Notes under the pieces: model-generated
Databases searched by the model: none
Told to the model about the DNA's origin: nothing
The model's input: the letters and a program-made list of their open reading frames with translations, nothing else
Shown here: positions 35,169 through 44,824 of the stretch, piece after piece
How the letters are laid out: each line of letters starts with the position of its first letter
Position numbering within the stretch: the stretch's first letter is position 1
Position numbers and translations under genes: made by a program
From: Pseudomonas sp. dw_358
GTDB lineage: Bacteria > Pseudomonadota > Gammaproteobacteria > Pseudomonadales > Pseudomonadaceae
Assembly: GCF_018449655.1 (NCBI RefSeq)
Contig: NZ_JAAVUX010000012.1
Coordinates: forward strand, 62,001-126,000
Length of the DNA: 64,000 bases
Reading direction: 5' to 3'

Positions 35169-35298
35169 CTGAAGCAAGCGGCGAAGGTTAGAGGGTTGTG
35201 GGGGGAGCGTCAAATGCCGGGGCGGTTCCGGTTGAACCCTCGGCACCTTGCCCCCTCTACCACTGACAAGCTGAATTTTTTGTCACGGAGCCTGCCCC

Positions 35299-36612
35299 AT
35301 GCACAAAACACACCTCGCGCTGACCATCGCCCTCGCCACCGCATTGGTGGCCTGTGGTGAATCCTCGTCCCTGCAAGTGTCCGACGGCACCGGTCCGTCA
35401 CCCAAACTGCCGGAGCCGAACAAGACGCTGCTGCCGACCATGAACATCGCCAAGGCCGTGGGCTGGCCGGCCGGTACCAAGCCGGTCGCGGCTCAGGGCA
35501 CTCAAGTTGCCGCCTTCGCCGAGAACCTCGATCACCCGCGCTGGCTGTACGTGCTACCCAACGGTGACGTGTTGGTGGCCGAAACCAATGCACCGCCCAA
35601 GCCGGATGACAGCAAGGGAATCAAGGGCTGGGTCAGCCAGCTGGTGATGGGCCGCGCCGGCGCCACGGTGCCCAGCGCCAACCGCATCACCCTGCTGCGC
35701 GACACCGACCACGACGGCGTGGCGGACACCCGCACGGTGTTCCTCGACAAACTGAACTCACCCTTCGGGATGGCCCTGGCAGGCAATGATTTCTATGTAG
35801 CCGACTCCGATGCCTTGCTGCGTTTTACCTATCAACCCGGGGAAACTTCCATTACCGCGCCCGGGGTCAAGGTCACCGACCTCCCGGGCGGGCCGATCAA
35901 CCATCACTGGACCAAGAATGTGATCGCCAGCCCGGACGGCAAGCGGCTGTATGTCACCGTGGGTTCCAACAGCAATGTCGGCGACAACGGCCTGGATGCT
36001 GAAAAGGAACGCGCGGCAATCTGGGAAGTGGACCCGGCCACAGGCAGCCACCGGATCTTTGCCTCAGGGCTGCGCAACCCCAACGGCATGGCCTGGGAGC
36101 CTGACAGCGGCAAATTGTGGACCTCGGTCAACGAGCGCGACGAAATCGGCAGCGACCTGGTACCGGACTACATCACCTCGGTGAAGGATGGCGGCTTCTA
36201 TGGCTGGCCTTTCAGTTATTACGGCCAGCACGTGGACGTGCGCGTCAGCCCGCAGGACCCGGCCATGGTGGCCAAGGCCATCGTTCCGGACTACGCAGTA
36301 GGTCCGCACACCGCCTCGCTCGGCTTTACCTTTGCCAGCGGCGACGCCCTGCCGGCTCCGTTCAACCACGGTGCGTTCGTCGGCCAGCACGGGTCGTGGA
36401 ACCGCAAGCCCCACAGTGGCTACAAGGTGTTGTTCGTGCCGTTCGCCAATGGTATGCCCAGCGGGATGCCCACTGACGTGCTGAGTGGTTTTCTGAACAA
36501 GGACGAAGAAGCGATGGGGCGGCCGGTGGGCGTCATCGTGGACAAGCAGGGCGCACTGCTGGTGGCCGACGATGTGGGGAACAAGATCTGGCGGGTGACT
36601 GCGGTCAAGTAG
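35299..36612 (+). CDS. Sorbosone-dehydrogenase-like PQQ-type beta-propeller lipoprotein
   Basis: A 437-aa exported protein with a lipoprotein signal (lipobox ALVAC, Cys19). The mature part is a six-bladed propeller of the glucose/sorbosone dehydrogenase family: [55 protein letters not shown] and [15 protein letters not shown]. Soluble relatives use PQQ and calcium to oxidise aldoses or sorbosone in the periplasm. PQQ dependence is inferred, not shown. A GGAG ribosome-binding site lies 9-12 bases upstream. It diverges from the cobalamin operon and shows no obvious functional link to it. Confidence 0.88.
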   Translation: MHKTHLALTIALATALVACGESSSLQVSDGTGPSPKLPEPNKTLLPTMNIAKAVGWPAGTKPVAAQGTQVAAFAENLDHPRWLYVLPNGDVLVAETNAPPKPDDSKGIKGWVSQLVMGRAGATVPSANRITLLRDTDHDGVADTRTVFLDKLNSPFGMALAGNDFYVADSDALLRFTYQPGETSITAPGVKVTDLPGGPINHHWTKNVIASPDGKRLYVTVGSNSNVGDNGLDAEKERAAIWEVDPATGSHRIFASGLRNPNGMAWEPDSGKLWTSVNERDEIGSDLVPDYITSVKDGGFYGWPFSYYGQHVDVRVSPQDPAMVAKAIVPDYAVGPHTASLGFTFASGDALPAPFNHGAFVGQHGSWNRKPHSGYKVLFVPFANGMPSGMPTDVLSGFLNKDEEAMGRPVGVIVDKQGALLVADDVGNKIWRVTAVK

Positions 36613-36632
36613 AAGTCGGCAGAGCGGGCCTC

Positions 36633-36656
36633 TTCGCGAACAAGCCTGCTCGCGAA
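36633..36656. repeat. Short extragenic palindrome
   Basis: TTCGCGA (36633-36639) and TCGCGAA (36650-36656) flank a CAAGCCTGC core, typical of another Pseudomonas REP family (CGCGAGCAGGC). It lies between convergent genes. Confidence 0.5.
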
Positions 36657-36678
36657 GCCGCCATCTGCGCCGCTGCCG

Positions 36679-37221
36679 TCAGCGGTTATTGGCCAGGTTA
36701 TCCGGCAGCAACACCCGTTTGGCACTCAGGTAGCGCTTCTGCCAATAAGGCTTGGCCAGGTAATCCAGCTTGACCGTCCCCCCAGTGGCCGGCGCATGGA
36801 CAAAGCGCCCTTCGCCGACGTAGATCCCGGCATGGGTCACTTCCGAGCCGCGCCCCGTGGCGAAGAAGATCAGATCACCCGATTGCAAAGCCTCTTGGCT
36901 CACTTGCGGAGCACGCATCTCGATCATTTCCCGCGTCGAGCGCGGCAGCTTGATGCCCGCCGCATCGCGGTAGACAAAACCGATCAGCCCACTGCAATCG
37001 AAACCTGAATCAGGGGTGTTGCCGCCCCAGCGGTAGGGCGTGCCGACCAGGCCGATGGCACGGATCAGCACATCGTCCGCTGCAGGATAAAAGGCATTGG
37101 CGGGAGCCGGTCCGACCGGGCGAACGACCACCGGCACAGGCCGGGGCGGAGGGGGCGCGCTGGCGCAGCCGCCGAGAAAGCCGACGAGGAGAAGAGTGGC
37201 AAGACGTGCCTGGCTCGACAT
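36679..37221 (-). CDS. NlpC/P60 family peptidoglycan hydrolase lipoprotein
   Basis: A 180-aa lipoprotein with lipobox FLGGC (Cys19), a proline-rich linker (about 22-40) and an NlpC/P60 domain. The catalytic residues are C76 in FDCSG, H130 in VTHAGIY and H142 in FVHAP. Such enzymes cleave the D-Glu-meso-Dap bond of stem peptides in the periplasm (MepS/Spr-like). It lies 133 bases downstream of a second gene of the same kind, which suggests duplication. Confidence 0.92.
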   Translation of the reverse strand: MSSQARLATLLLVGFLGGCASAPPPPRPVPVVVRPVGPAPANAFYPAADDVLIRAIGLVGTPYRWGGNTPDSGFDCSGLIGFVYRDAAGIKLPRSTREMIEMRAPQVSQEALQSGDLIFFATGRGSEVTHAGIYVGEGRFVHAPATGGTVKLDYLAKPYWQKRYLSAKRVLLPDNLANNR

Positions 37222-37353
37222 AACAAGGATCCTGATGCTACTGCCGAAAACACGAACGGCGCCGAGCTCTCAAGCTCGCCGCCGCATCTTGTTGCCTGTG
37301 TCGCAGGCTATGAGAACAGCCTGACTTCCGGGTACTGCCGAGTTTCTACTGCT

Positions 37354-38061
37354 TCAGTTTCTGGAGATGACTGCGCCTTTCGAACCCACGCTGGTCGCCG
37401 GCGCCATGGCCAGGGCCCGCTTGGCCTCGATGAAGGTCTTGCTCCAGTAGCTGTCGTCCAGGCTGTCGACGCGAACGCCGCCGCTGCGGTGACTGCTGGA
37501 ATGAATGAACTGATCATCACCCAGGTAGATACCGGCATGGCTGACACGGCCACGGCCACGGGTACTGAAGAACAGCAGATCACCCGGCTTGAGGTTGTTG
37601 CGAGCAACCACCGGCGCCTTGACGTTGATCATGTCGCGGGTAGAACGCGGCAGGGTCATGCCGGCTTCTTCGCGAAACAGGTAGCCGATGAAACCGCTGC
37701 AATCAAAACCCGACTCGGTGCTGCCACCGGTGCGGTAGCGCGTGCCGATCAGCGACTTGCCACGCTCGAGGATGCTGTCAGCCAGCATCGGCATCTTGTA
37801 GGGGGCGTTGCCGGAGAACTGGCTGAGCTCTTGCTCGGTGGCGTCTTCGGTGGCGGCGACTTCGTCGTCCAGCACCGAGGACGAAGCCTGGGAATGAGGG
37901 TGCAATGCCTGAACCTGCGCACGCGGCTGAGCCGGGGCGGTCACGGGGCCGATGGAAACCGGCTGGATGGCAGCTTGCTGCTGGAGCGGCGACTGTGAGG
38001 CGCAACCCAACAACAGGGTAACGAGTGCGATGGGCACGAGGGGTGCGAAGCGCTTGAGCAT
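37354..38061 (-). CDS. NlpC/P60 family peptidoglycan hydrolase lipoprotein (second copy)
   Basis: A 235-aa paralogue of the next gene. The ATG at 38061 is chosen because it gives a lipoprotein signal (MLKRFAPLVPIALVTLLLGC, Cys20); an in-frame ATG 108 bases upstream adds a hydrophilic extension. A long Gln/Ala/Ser-rich region (about 22-95) precedes the NlpC/P60 domain with FDCSGFIGYLF, VSHAGIYLG and FIHSSS. The probable function is cleavage of peptide cross-links or stem peptides during cell-wall growth. Confidence 0.92.
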   Translation of the reverse strand: MLKRFAPLVPIALVTLLLGCASQSPLQQQAAIQPVSIGPVTAPAQPRAQVQALHPHSQASSSVLDDEVAATEDATEQELSQFSGNAPYKMPMLADSILERGKSLIGTRYRTGGSTESGFDCSGFIGYLFREEAGMTLPRSTRDMINVKAPVVARNNLKPGDLLFFSTRGRGRVSHAGIYLGDDQFIHSSSHRSGGVRVDSLDDSYWSKTFIEAKRALAMAPATSVGSKGAVISRN

Positions 38062-38621
38062 GGGCACAACCGTGTCTGTGAAATTGACGAAGGAGGGACT
38101 ATGCCCGCTATCGGCATCATTTGCAAATTCAATCGAACCAAATGTGACTTCCGGGAAACTCGTGTTCATCTAACGCCCACCTCTAAAAATGGCATTCTGG
38201 ACTCGGTCACAGAATGCTGTGGCACGGGGTTGATTCGATTGGCAAAGACGTTCCCGACCCAGCGCGGACGCAGGTTGCCGATAGACTCAAAGTCTGTTTG
38301 TGCGCTTCAGTGAAACGCCGAAAGGAATAAGCTTAAAAGGTGCTGATAGTCTGGGCTTATCGATGCCCGATGCAGAGATGTTTTGCAAAGCAAGGGCTGG
38401 GCCAACTTTTCGTTAGGCTTCTAATCAATTCCCTTGAACCGTTGCCCTGTCTGGCTTGCTGTGGCCACATTTTTTATAAGGGCAAGGGCCGCCAGCGCAA
38501 CGCCGCCAAGAAATTGTTTCCAAATATCTCATTCAGCGAGCCGATTCGCGCCATTGGGTAGCATGATCCGGGTGAATGCCCGGTTTTTGACCTGGGGGCT
38601 TCAGAGCGCAAGAAAGCCCCG
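38062..38621. other. Intergenic region with a possible plus-strand transcript
   Basis: 560 bp between two minus-strand genes. An open frame at 38340-38561 (73 aa, GTG start, basic C-terminal part IFYKGKGRQRNAAKKLF) ends 6 bases before a plus-strand terminator. Its ribosome-binding site is weak. The region could hold a small RNA or a small protein gene; otherwise nothing recognisable is seen. An inverted repeat AGACT-CAA-AGTCT is at 38283-38295. Confidence 0.4.
38568..38588 (+). terminator. Orphan plus-strand terminator
   Basis: CCGGG (38568-38572), loop TGAATG, CCCGG (38579-38583), then T5. The T-run exists only on the plus strand, yet the flanking genes are both on the minus strand. Confidence 0.6.
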
Positions 38622-39326
38622 TTACCAGCCCAGGGTTTCCTTCAGGAAGGGAATGGTCAGCTTGCGCTGAGCTTGCAAGGAGGCCTGGTCCAGCTGTTCC
38701 AGCAGGTCGAAGAGCGCACTCATGCTGCGAGTGCCACGGGTGAGGATGAAATGACCTACTTCGTCGGTGAGGTGCAGGCCGCGACGTGAGGCACGCAGTT
38801 GCAGGGCACGCAGCTTGTCTTCATCGGACAGGGGACGCATCTGGAAGATCAGCGCCAAGGTCAACCGCGACTTGAGGTCGGCCAGTTTGACCGGCAGTTC
38901 CCGGGGGGAATGGGAAGCCGCTATCAATAGCCGACGCCCGCTGTCGCGAAGGCGGTTGAACAGGTGAAACAGCGCTTCTTCCCAATCGGCCTTGCCGGCC
39001 ACGACCTGAAGATCATCCAGGCAGACCAGCTCGTACTGTTCGAGGTCGTCAAGGATGCCTGTGCCACGGTCGAGCAACTCGGCCAAGGGCAGGTAGACGG
39101 CGGGCTCGCCCGTCTGCTCGAAACGCAGGCAGGCGGCTTGCAGCAGGTGAGTGCGACCCACACCGTGCTTGCCCCACAGGTAGATGAGGCTTTCGGTCCA
39201 CCCGGCGTCGGCTTCACACAGGCGCTCGACGTAGCCGAGAGCGGCGGCGTTGGCGCCTGGGTAGTAGTTGACGAAGGTGGCGTCATCACGCAGACGCACA
39301 CCCAAGGGCAGCTGAATCGGTTTCAT
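38622..39326 (-). CDS. hda: DnaA regulatory inactivator Hda
   Basis: A 234-aa AAA+ protein related to DnaA that, with the DNA-loaded beta clamp, stimulates hydrolysis of DnaA-bound ATP to prevent over-initiation. The ATG at 39326 begins MKPIQLPLGVRLRD, where the QLPL segment is the clamp-binding motif. The Walker A region is YLWGKHGVGRTHLLQA, Walker B is LVCLDDLQVV, and an arginine-finger region lies in LADLKSRLTLALIFQM. It starts 112 bases after the upstream permease gene on the same strand. Confidence 0.95.
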   Translation of the reverse strand: MKPIQLPLGVRLRDDATFVNYYPGANAAALGYVERLCEADAGWTESLIYLWGKHGVGRTHLLQAACLRFEQTGEPAVYLPLAELLDRGTGILDDLEQYELVCLDDLQVVAGKADWEEALFHLFNRLRDSGRRLLIAASHSPRELPVKLADLKSRLTLALIFQMRPLSDEDKLRALQLRASRRGLHLTDEVGHFILTRGTRSMSALFDLLEQLDQASLQAQRKLTIPFLKETLGW

Positions 39327-39436
39327 GCTGGCGTGCAGTTCTGACGAACTGCCAAGGGCCTCAGTGTGAAGTGCGCAAAGTTTATACCTGCCACGTCTGC
39401 CGCACAATGCGGCAGAGCCCAAGCAAAATCAAAGGT

Positions 39437-40510
39437 TTACAGATCCGGATCTTCCATGCCGCCATAGATATCGGACTTTTTGTACAGGTCGTGCACATGG
39501 CGAATCAGCACCATGATCACCGCCGCCACCGGCAGCGCGATCAATATCCCGGTAAAACCGAACAACTCGCCACCGGCGAGAATGGCGAAGATCACTGCCA
39601 CGGGATGAAGACCGATCCGATCACCCACCAGCAACGGGGTCAGGACCATGCCTTCCAGTGCCTGACCGATCATGAACACTGCAGCGATACCGATCAGGTG
39701 ATACGGGTCGAGACCGAATTGGAACAGACCGGTGGCCATGGCCGCGACGATACCGATAGTAAAGCCCATGTACGGCACAATCGCCGCCAGACCGGCCAAC
39801 AGCCCGATCAACAGGCCCAATTCGACGCCCACCAGCATCAGCCCCCCGGCGTAGATCATGCCCAAGGCCAGCATCACCAGCAATTGCCCGCGCACGAACG
39901 CACCCAGGACTTCGTGGCACTCGCCGGCCAGGCCGACGATCTGATCTTCGCGCTCGCGGGGCAGCAGGCTGCGGATCTTCGCCATCATGATGTCCCAGTC
40001 GCGCAACAGGTAGAAACCCACGACCGGGATCAACACGACATTGGCCAGCCAGCTGATCAAGGCCAGGCTCGACGCCGTCGCCTGGCTCAGGACCACGCCG
40101 ACGATGTCGCTGGTCTGGCCCATATGCTCGGTGATCGCTGCCTTGATCTTGTCGAACTTCCAGAAGCCATCGTTCAGGCCCAGGTGGGTCTGCAACCAGG
40201 GCAGCGCCGCGTGTTGCAACCAGTCCAGGGCCTGGGGCGCCAGCTCGTAGAGACGCACCAGCTGCTTGGCGAGCATGGGCACCAGCACCAGCAGCAAGGC
40301 CAGGAAAATCAGAGTGAACAGCGTGAAGACGCTGACCACGCCCCAGGTACGGGAAAAGCCCCAGGCCTCCAACTTGTCGACCAAGGGGTCGGCCATGTAG
40401 GCCAGCACGATGGCAATCAGGAACGGCGTCAGAATCGGGTGCAGGAAATACACGAATGCGCATGCCAGCAAGGCTATGCCGATCCAGAACCAGCGGTGTG
40501 AATAGGTCAT
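39437..40510 (-). CDS. AI-2E family (PerM-like) membrane protein
   Basis: A 357-aa polytopic inner-membrane protein of the UPF0118/AI-2E exporter family, with paired hydrophobic helices at the N-terminus (WFWIGIALLACAFVYFLHPIL), a central amphipathic soluble part (about 70-140), and several helices in the C-terminal half including the conserved GLLAGLAAIVPYMGF. Function in Pseudomonas is not established; autoinducer export or sodium/proton exchange have been suggested for relatives. The ATG at 40510 is preferred over a TTG just before it. Confidence 0.88.
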   Translation of the reverse strand: MTYSHRWFWIGIALLACAFVYFLHPILTPFLIAIVLAYMADPLVDKLEAWGFSRTWGVVSVFTLFTLIFLALLLVLVPMLAKQLVRLYELAPQALDWLQHAALPWLQTHLGLNDGFWKFDKIKAAITEHMGQTSDIVGVVLSQATASSLALISWLANVVLIPVVGFYLLRDWDIMMAKIRSLLPREREDQIVGLAGECHEVLGAFVRGQLLVMLALGMIYAGGLMLVGVELGLLIGLLAGLAAIVPYMGFTIGIVAAMATGLFQFGLDPYHLIGIAAVFMIGQALEGMVLTPLLVGDRIGLHPVAVIFAILAGGELFGFTGILIALPVAAVIMVLIRHVHDLYKKSDIYGGMEDPDL

Positions 40511-40557
40511 CAAGGGGTGGCCTTGTGTTTGTATATAGATAGAAGGAAGCGGTGTGC

Positions 40558-41607
40558 TTACCAGTGGAAGACCAGATCGGGGGCCGGTGCCGTCGGCGCT
40601 GCCGGAGCCGTCGGTTGGCCCGGCACCGCGACAGGCGACGCTACGACCGGCGACGGCTGCACCTCCTGCAGTTTGGCCAGCGTCAGCTGAGCCCGCAGTT
40701 GATCGATACTGCCGGTCACCCGGTACACCACCGTGTCGCCATCGACGCTTTTGAGCCGCGCGCCGAATGGCTCCAACAGGCGGCCGAGCTCGGCATAATG
40801 GGCCAGGGTGTTGCCCTGGACCTGCAAGGTGATGTCGGTACTCGCCCCCGGCTTGGCCAGGTAACGCGGCGCCAGACGCTCACTGACCGCCAGCATCAGG
40901 GCATCGGCAAGGGTGGCTTGATCGGTGCCTTCGGCAGTGCCGGTGTCGGTCTTGCCGCCCAGCCACAGGTGCCATTTGGCTTGCCACTTGTCACCGTCCT
41001 GGTGCGCGTGCACCGCCAGCAAGGCATCGGCATTGTAGCGCTCGGACACCGTCTTCAACGGCGCAGGGTCGGTGCCTTCGAGGTTTTTCGCAGTGGCCGC
41101 CAGCTGTTCGTTGAGATCCCCCATCGGCAGGCGCAAAGGCAGGCCCCGGTGTTGGGCCGCGCGGCGCAACGGGTTGGCGGTGGCCTGACCATCGCCCACC
41201 AGGCTGCTGGTACCGTCGGCGCCATCGTTGAGCCACCAGCCCAGAATCGACGGGCGGTTGCTGCCCCAGGTGGCCAGCCCGGCCTGACGCAGTTGAGCGT
41301 CGGTGCTGACGGGGTCGAACTCCACCTGCAGCGATTGGGGCGGCCCGGCATCGTAGCCATACTGGCTGATGATCTGCTGCGGGTCCTTGCGCACGGCGGC
41401 CAGCGCCGGATTGGCGATCGCCTTGGGGTCACCGGTCAGGCGCAGCACCAGGGTTTCCAGGGCGCGCTGAGTCGCGGCGCTGCGCTCGTCCGGGGTCTGG
41501 GTGGCCACGGGCTCCAGCACCTGATACAGGTTGTTCACGGTTTCAGCGTGGCCTTGCAGACTCAGGCTCGCAAGGCAACCGGCTAACAGATACGGACTCA
41601 AACGCAT
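40558..41607 (-). CDS. DUF2066 domain-containing exported protein
   Basis: A 349-aa protein with a signal peptide (MRLSPYLLAGCLASLSLQGHA) and the DUF2066 family body (VLRLTGDPKAIANPALAAVRKDPQQ at about 50-75). The last 40 residues are proline/alanine-rich. The family is common upstream of purM in gamma-proteobacteria and of unknown function. It starts 232 bases from the divergent purM and probably shares that promoter region; the AI-2E gene lies 47 bases downstream, so they may form an operon with hda. Confidence 0.85.
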   Translation of the reverse strand: MRLSPYLLAGCLASLSLQGHAETVNNLYQVLEPVATQTPDERSAATQRALETLVLRLTGDPKAIANPALAAVRKDPQQIISQYGYDAGPPQSLQVEFDPVSTDAQLRQAGLATWGSNRPSILGWWLNDGADGTSSLVGDGQATANPLRRAAQHRGLPLRLPMGDLNEQLAATAKNLEGTDPAPLKTVSERYNADALLAVHAHQDGDKWQAKWHLWLGGKTDTGTAEGTDQATLADALMLAVSERLAPRYLAKPGASTDITLQVQGNTLAHYAELGRLLEPFGARLKSVDGDTVVYRVTGSIDQLRAQLTLAKLQEVQPSPVVASPVAVPGQPTAPAAPTAPAPDLVFHW

Positions 41608-41839
41608 GGATTATTCCCGACGGCAATATACGGATTGTGGCTGTGACCCTTGTTGGCGGTAAAACATTCAGGGCCGGCGCAAAGTTTTTTATTATTGCAT
41701 GGCCGCCGCACCATAGGGGATGACGCAACAGCGGTTCATCAAGACGTGATAGCCGCTACCGGGCAAGCCTGATAAAATCGCGCGCCTTCGCAGACCGATG
41801 ACAATCGGTCGATACCCGAGAATCAAAAAGGCCTGGATC

Positions 41840-42898
41840 ATGAGCAAGCAACCCTCCGTGAGCTACAAGGACGCCGGTGTAGACATCGACGCCGGTGAAG
41901 CGCTGGTCGAACGCATCAAAGGCGTCGCCAAACGCACCGCGCGCCCCGAAGTCATGGGCGGCCTGGGTGGCTTCGGCGCCCTGTGCGAGATCCCGGCGGG
42001 TTACAAGCAGCCCGTGCTGGTTTCCGGCACCGACGGCGTGGGCACCAAGCTGCGTCTGGCGCTGAACCTGAACCGGCACGACAGCATCGGCATCGACCTG
42101 GTGGCCATGTGCGTCAACGACCTGGTGGTGTGCGGCGCGGAGCCGCTGTTCTTCCTGGACTACTACGCCACCGGCAAGCTCAACGTCGACACCGCCGCTG
42201 ACGTGGTCACCGGCATCGGTGCCGGCTGCGAACTGGCCGGCTGCTCGCTGGTGGGCGGCGAGACCGCTGAAATGCCCGGCATGTACGAAGGCGAAGACTA
42301 CGACCTGGCCGGGTTCTGCGTCGGTGTGGTGGAGAAGGCCGAAATCATCGACGGCTCGAAAGTCGCTACCGGTGACGCCCTGATCGCGTTGCCCTCCTCC
42401 GGCCCGCACTCCAACGGCTATTCGCTGGTGCGCAAGATCATCGAAGTGGCCGGTGCCGATATCGAGACCGTGCAGCTGGACGGCAAACCGCTGACCGACC
42501 TGCTGATGGCGCCGACCCGTATCTACGTCAAACCGCTGCTCAAGCTGATCAAGGAAACCGGCGCCGTCAAGGCCATGGCCCACATCACCGGTGGCGGTCT
42601 GCTGGACAACATCCCGCGGGTCCTGCCAAAAGGCGCTCAGGCCAAGGTCGATGTCGCGAGCTGGACCCGTCCGGCGGTGTTCGACTGGCTGCAAGAGAAA
42701 GGCAACGTCGACGAACACGAAATGCACCGCGTACTCAACTGCGGCGTCGGCATGGTCATCTGCGTGGCCCAGGCCGACGTGCAGAAGACCCTGGCCAACC
42801 TGCAGGCCAACGGCGAGCAGCCGTGGGTCATCGGTGAAATCGGCGTCGCAGCCGAAGGCGCGGCACAAGTCGAGTTGCTGAACCTCAAGGCGCACTGA
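41840..42898 (+). CDS. purM: Phosphoribosylformylglycinamidine cyclo-ligase
   Basis: A 352-aa AIR synthetase, step five of purine biosynthesis. The ATG at 41840 opens [20 protein letters not shown], the standard start; 42 bases of open frame upstream are not family-like. The conserved [42 protein letters not shown] and [11 protein letters not shown] are present. The stop overlaps the purN start by one base (TGATG), so the two are coupled. Confidence 0.97.
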   Translation: MSKQPSVSYKDAGVDIDAGEALVERIKGVAKRTARPEVMGGLGGFGALCEIPAGYKQPVLVSGTDGVGTKLRLALNLNRHDSIGIDLVAMCVNDLVVCGAEPLFFLDYYATGKLNVDTAADVVTGIGAGCELAGCSLVGGETAEMPGMYEGEDYDLAGFCVGVVEKAEIIDGSKVATGDALIALPSSGPHSNGYSLVRKIIEVAGADIETVQLDGKPLTDLLMAPTRIYVKPLLKLIKETGAVKAMAHITGGGLLDNIPRVLPKGAQAKVDVASWTRPAVFDWLQEKGNVDEHEMHRVLNCGVGMVICVAQADVQKTLANLQANGEQPWVIGEIGVAAEGAAQVELLNLKAH

Positions 42899-43566
42899 TG
42901 CCGGCGTTCACCTCCGGGCACTGCAACGTCGTAGTGTTGCTGTCGGGTACCGGCAGCAACCTGCAGGCCCTGATCGACAGCATTGCCCAGGCAGCTCCCG
43001 CGTATCCCGCGCGCATCCGCGCGGTGATCTCCAACCGTGCCGACGCCTTGGGCCTGCAAAAAGCCCGGGACGCGGGTATCGCCACAGCCGTCCTCGATCA
43101 CAAGGCCTACGTCGACCGCGAAGCCTTCGATCAGGCCTTGGCTGAATGCATCGACAACTTTGGCGCGGACCTTGTGGTGCTCGCCGGCTTCATGCGTATC
43201 CTCAGTGTCACCTTCGTGCGCCACTATGAAGGTCGCCTGCTGAACATCCACCCTTCCCTGCTGCCCCTGTATAAAGGCCTGCATACCCACCAGCGCGCCT
43301 TGGAGGCCGGTGACCGCGAGCATGGCTGCAGCGTGCACTTCGTCACCGAGGAACTCGATGGCGGCCCTCTGGTCGTACAGGCTGCCATCCCGATTCAGGC
43401 CGACGATGACGCTCAGCGTCTGGCGGCGCGGGTGCATGCACGGGAACACCAGATCTACCCACTGGCCGTGCGCTGGTTCGCCGAAGGCCGCTTGAGCCTG
43501 GGTGCCCAAGGTGCAATATTGGACGGCCAGTACCTCGGGGCCAGCGGCCACTTGATTCGAACCTAG
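42898..43566 (+). CDS. purN: Phosphoribosylglycinamide formyltransferase
   Basis: A 222-aa GAR transformylase using 10-formyl-tetrahydrofolate, step three of purine biosynthesis. The catalytic pattern Asn-His-Asp is visible in LNIHPSLLPLYKGLHTHQ and EELDGGPLVVQ. The N-terminal VLLSGTGSNLQALID binds the phosphoribosyl part. It overlaps purM by one base; a DUF3108 gene follows after 8 bases. Confidence 0.96.
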   Translation: MPAFTSGHCNVVVLLSGTGSNLQALIDSIAQAAPAYPARIRAVISNRADALGLQKARDAGIATAVLDHKAYVDREAFDQALAECIDNFGADLVVLAGFMRILSVTFVRHYEGRLLNIHPSLLPLYKGLHTHQRALEAGDREHGCSVHFVTEELDGGPLVVQAAIPIQADDDAQRLAARVHAREHQIYPLAVRWFAEGRLSLGAQGAILDGQYLGASGHLIRT

Positions 43567-43574
43567 GAGTTTTT

Positions 43575-44297
43575 ATGCGTCGCGCTTTGCTTTTCGCCCT
43601 CGCTCTGATTGCCTCGCCGTTGATTGCCTCGACGGCCACGGCCGCCGACCTCAAGCCATTCTCCGCCAGCTACACCGCCGACTGGAAACAGCTGCCCATG
43701 AGCGGCACCGCCGAGCGCAGCCTGAGCAAGGAGGGTGACACCTGGACCCTCAATTTCAAGGCCGCGATGATGATCGCCAGCCTCACCGAAAGCAGCACTA
43801 TCAAGGTCGACAAGGATGTGCTGCAACCTCAGACCTATCACTTCGAACGTGGCGGCCTGGGCAAGACCAAGAAAGTCGATCTGACCTTCGACTGGGCGGC
43901 CAAGCAGGTCACCGGCACCGACCGCAACGACACCATCAAGCTGCCGCTCAACCGCGGCGTGGTGGACAAGTCGACCTACCAGCTGGCCCTGCAGCAAGAC
44001 GTGGCCGCCGGCAAGAAGAGCATGAGCTACCAGGTGGTCGACGGCAACGAGATCGAGACCTATGACTTCCGCGTGCTGGGCACCGAGAAGGTCGACACCA
44101 AGGCCGGCCAGATCGATGCCGTCAAGGTCGAACGCGTGCGTGACCCGACGCAGACCAAACGCACCACCGTGCTGTGGTTCGCCAAGGACTGGAACTACCT
44201 GCTGGTGCGTTTGCAGCAGGTCGAGACCGATGGCAAGGAATACAACATCATGCTGCAAGACGGCACGGTGGATGGCAAAGCAGTGAAAGGCAGCTGA
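43575..44297 (+). CDS. DUF3108 domain-containing exported protein
   Basis: A 240-aa periplasmic protein with a signal peptide (MRRALLFALALIASPLIASTATA) and the DUF3108 beta-rich body (FSASYTADWKQLPMSGTAERSL, ..., VDGNEIETYDFRVLGTEKV). It is often encoded behind purN in Pseudomonas. Function is unknown. It is probably the third gene of the purMN operon, which ends in a terminator 18 bases later. Confidence 0.88.
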   Translation: MRRALLFALALIASPLIASTATAADLKPFSASYTADWKQLPMSGTAERSLSKEGDTWTLNFKAAMMIASLTESSTIKVDKDVLQPQTYHFERGGLGKTKKVDLTFDWAAKQVTGTDRNDTIKLPLNRGVVDKSTYQLALQQDVAAGKKSMSYQVVDGNEIETYDFRVLGTEKVDTKAGQIDAVKVERVRDPTQTKRTTVLWFAKDWNYLLVRLQQVETDGKEYNIMLQDGTVDGKAVKGS

Positions 44298-44314
44298 TCG
44301 CTGGCCTGACAGAT

Positions 44315-44342
44315 AAAAGCCTCACTTCGGTGGGGCTTTTTT
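44315..44342 (+). terminator. Rho-independent terminator of the purMN operon
   Basis: AAAAGCCTCAC (44315-44325), TTCG tetraloop, GTGGGGCTTTTTT (44330-44342). Confidence 0.9.
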
Positions 44343-44615
44343 GCGACCGATGATCCGATATCGCCTGACCTGCATCGCGACAAAGGTCATGACGCGATCC
44401 AGGTGATGATCAGCCAACCTAAACAAAAATTCATCAACCGCTCTAGCCTGCGACAAAGCGACGCAGCCCAGCTAGCACGCGGGTTTCAGGATTATGTGAA
44501 TTCCTGCAACAACTACTTGCCGCAAATGTTCATTTACTTAGCCGGCTACGAAAATATATAACAAAGCCATGCACCCGAGGTGCTGCTGAAGATCAATGCA
44601 ATTGGAGCATTCAGA
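44343..44615. other. Intergenic region before the 62-aa gene
   Basis: A stretch of lower GC with no recognisable gene. The part at 44524-44575 (GAAAATATATAACAAAG) is AT-rich and probably holds the promoter of the small gene. No palindromic operator stands out. Confidence 0.4.
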
Positions 44616-44804
44616 ATGACTGTGAAAGTAAGCGAACGCGACGATTCCCATAAGTCCCACGAAGGCGTAGCCGCCGGTATTCGTATCTGGGATGTCTATC
44701 AGCAAGACCTGCTGGTCGGCATGTTCCACAACGAAAGCGATGCCCAGAACTACAAAGCCGAGCTGGAAGTACTGGAAAGTAAACGCCAGCAGCAAGCCAG
44801 TTAA
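44616..44804 (+). CDS. Small hypothetical protein
   Basis: A 62-aa hydrophilic protein I do not recognise. GGAG lies 8-11 bases upstream of the ATG, which fixes this start over the longer frame. The central part (GIRIWDVYQQDLLVGMFHNESDAQNY) looks like a short beta-hairpin followed by a helix rich in Glu, Lys and Gln. There is no signal peptide. It is framed by terminators on both sides, so it is a separate transcription unit, which supports it being genuine. Confidence 0.75.
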   Translation: MTVKVSERDDSHKSHEGVAAGIRIWDVYQQDLLVGMFHNESDAQNYKAELEVLESKRQQQAS

Positions 44805-44824
44805 TGGTTGTCTGCCTTCAAGAC

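Noticed and set aside
41756-42895. Long open frames opposite purM, relA, prc and the LplT-PlsC gene
   Set aside because: They are antisense shadows of high-GC coding sequence with His/Gln/Arg-rich translations and no domains.
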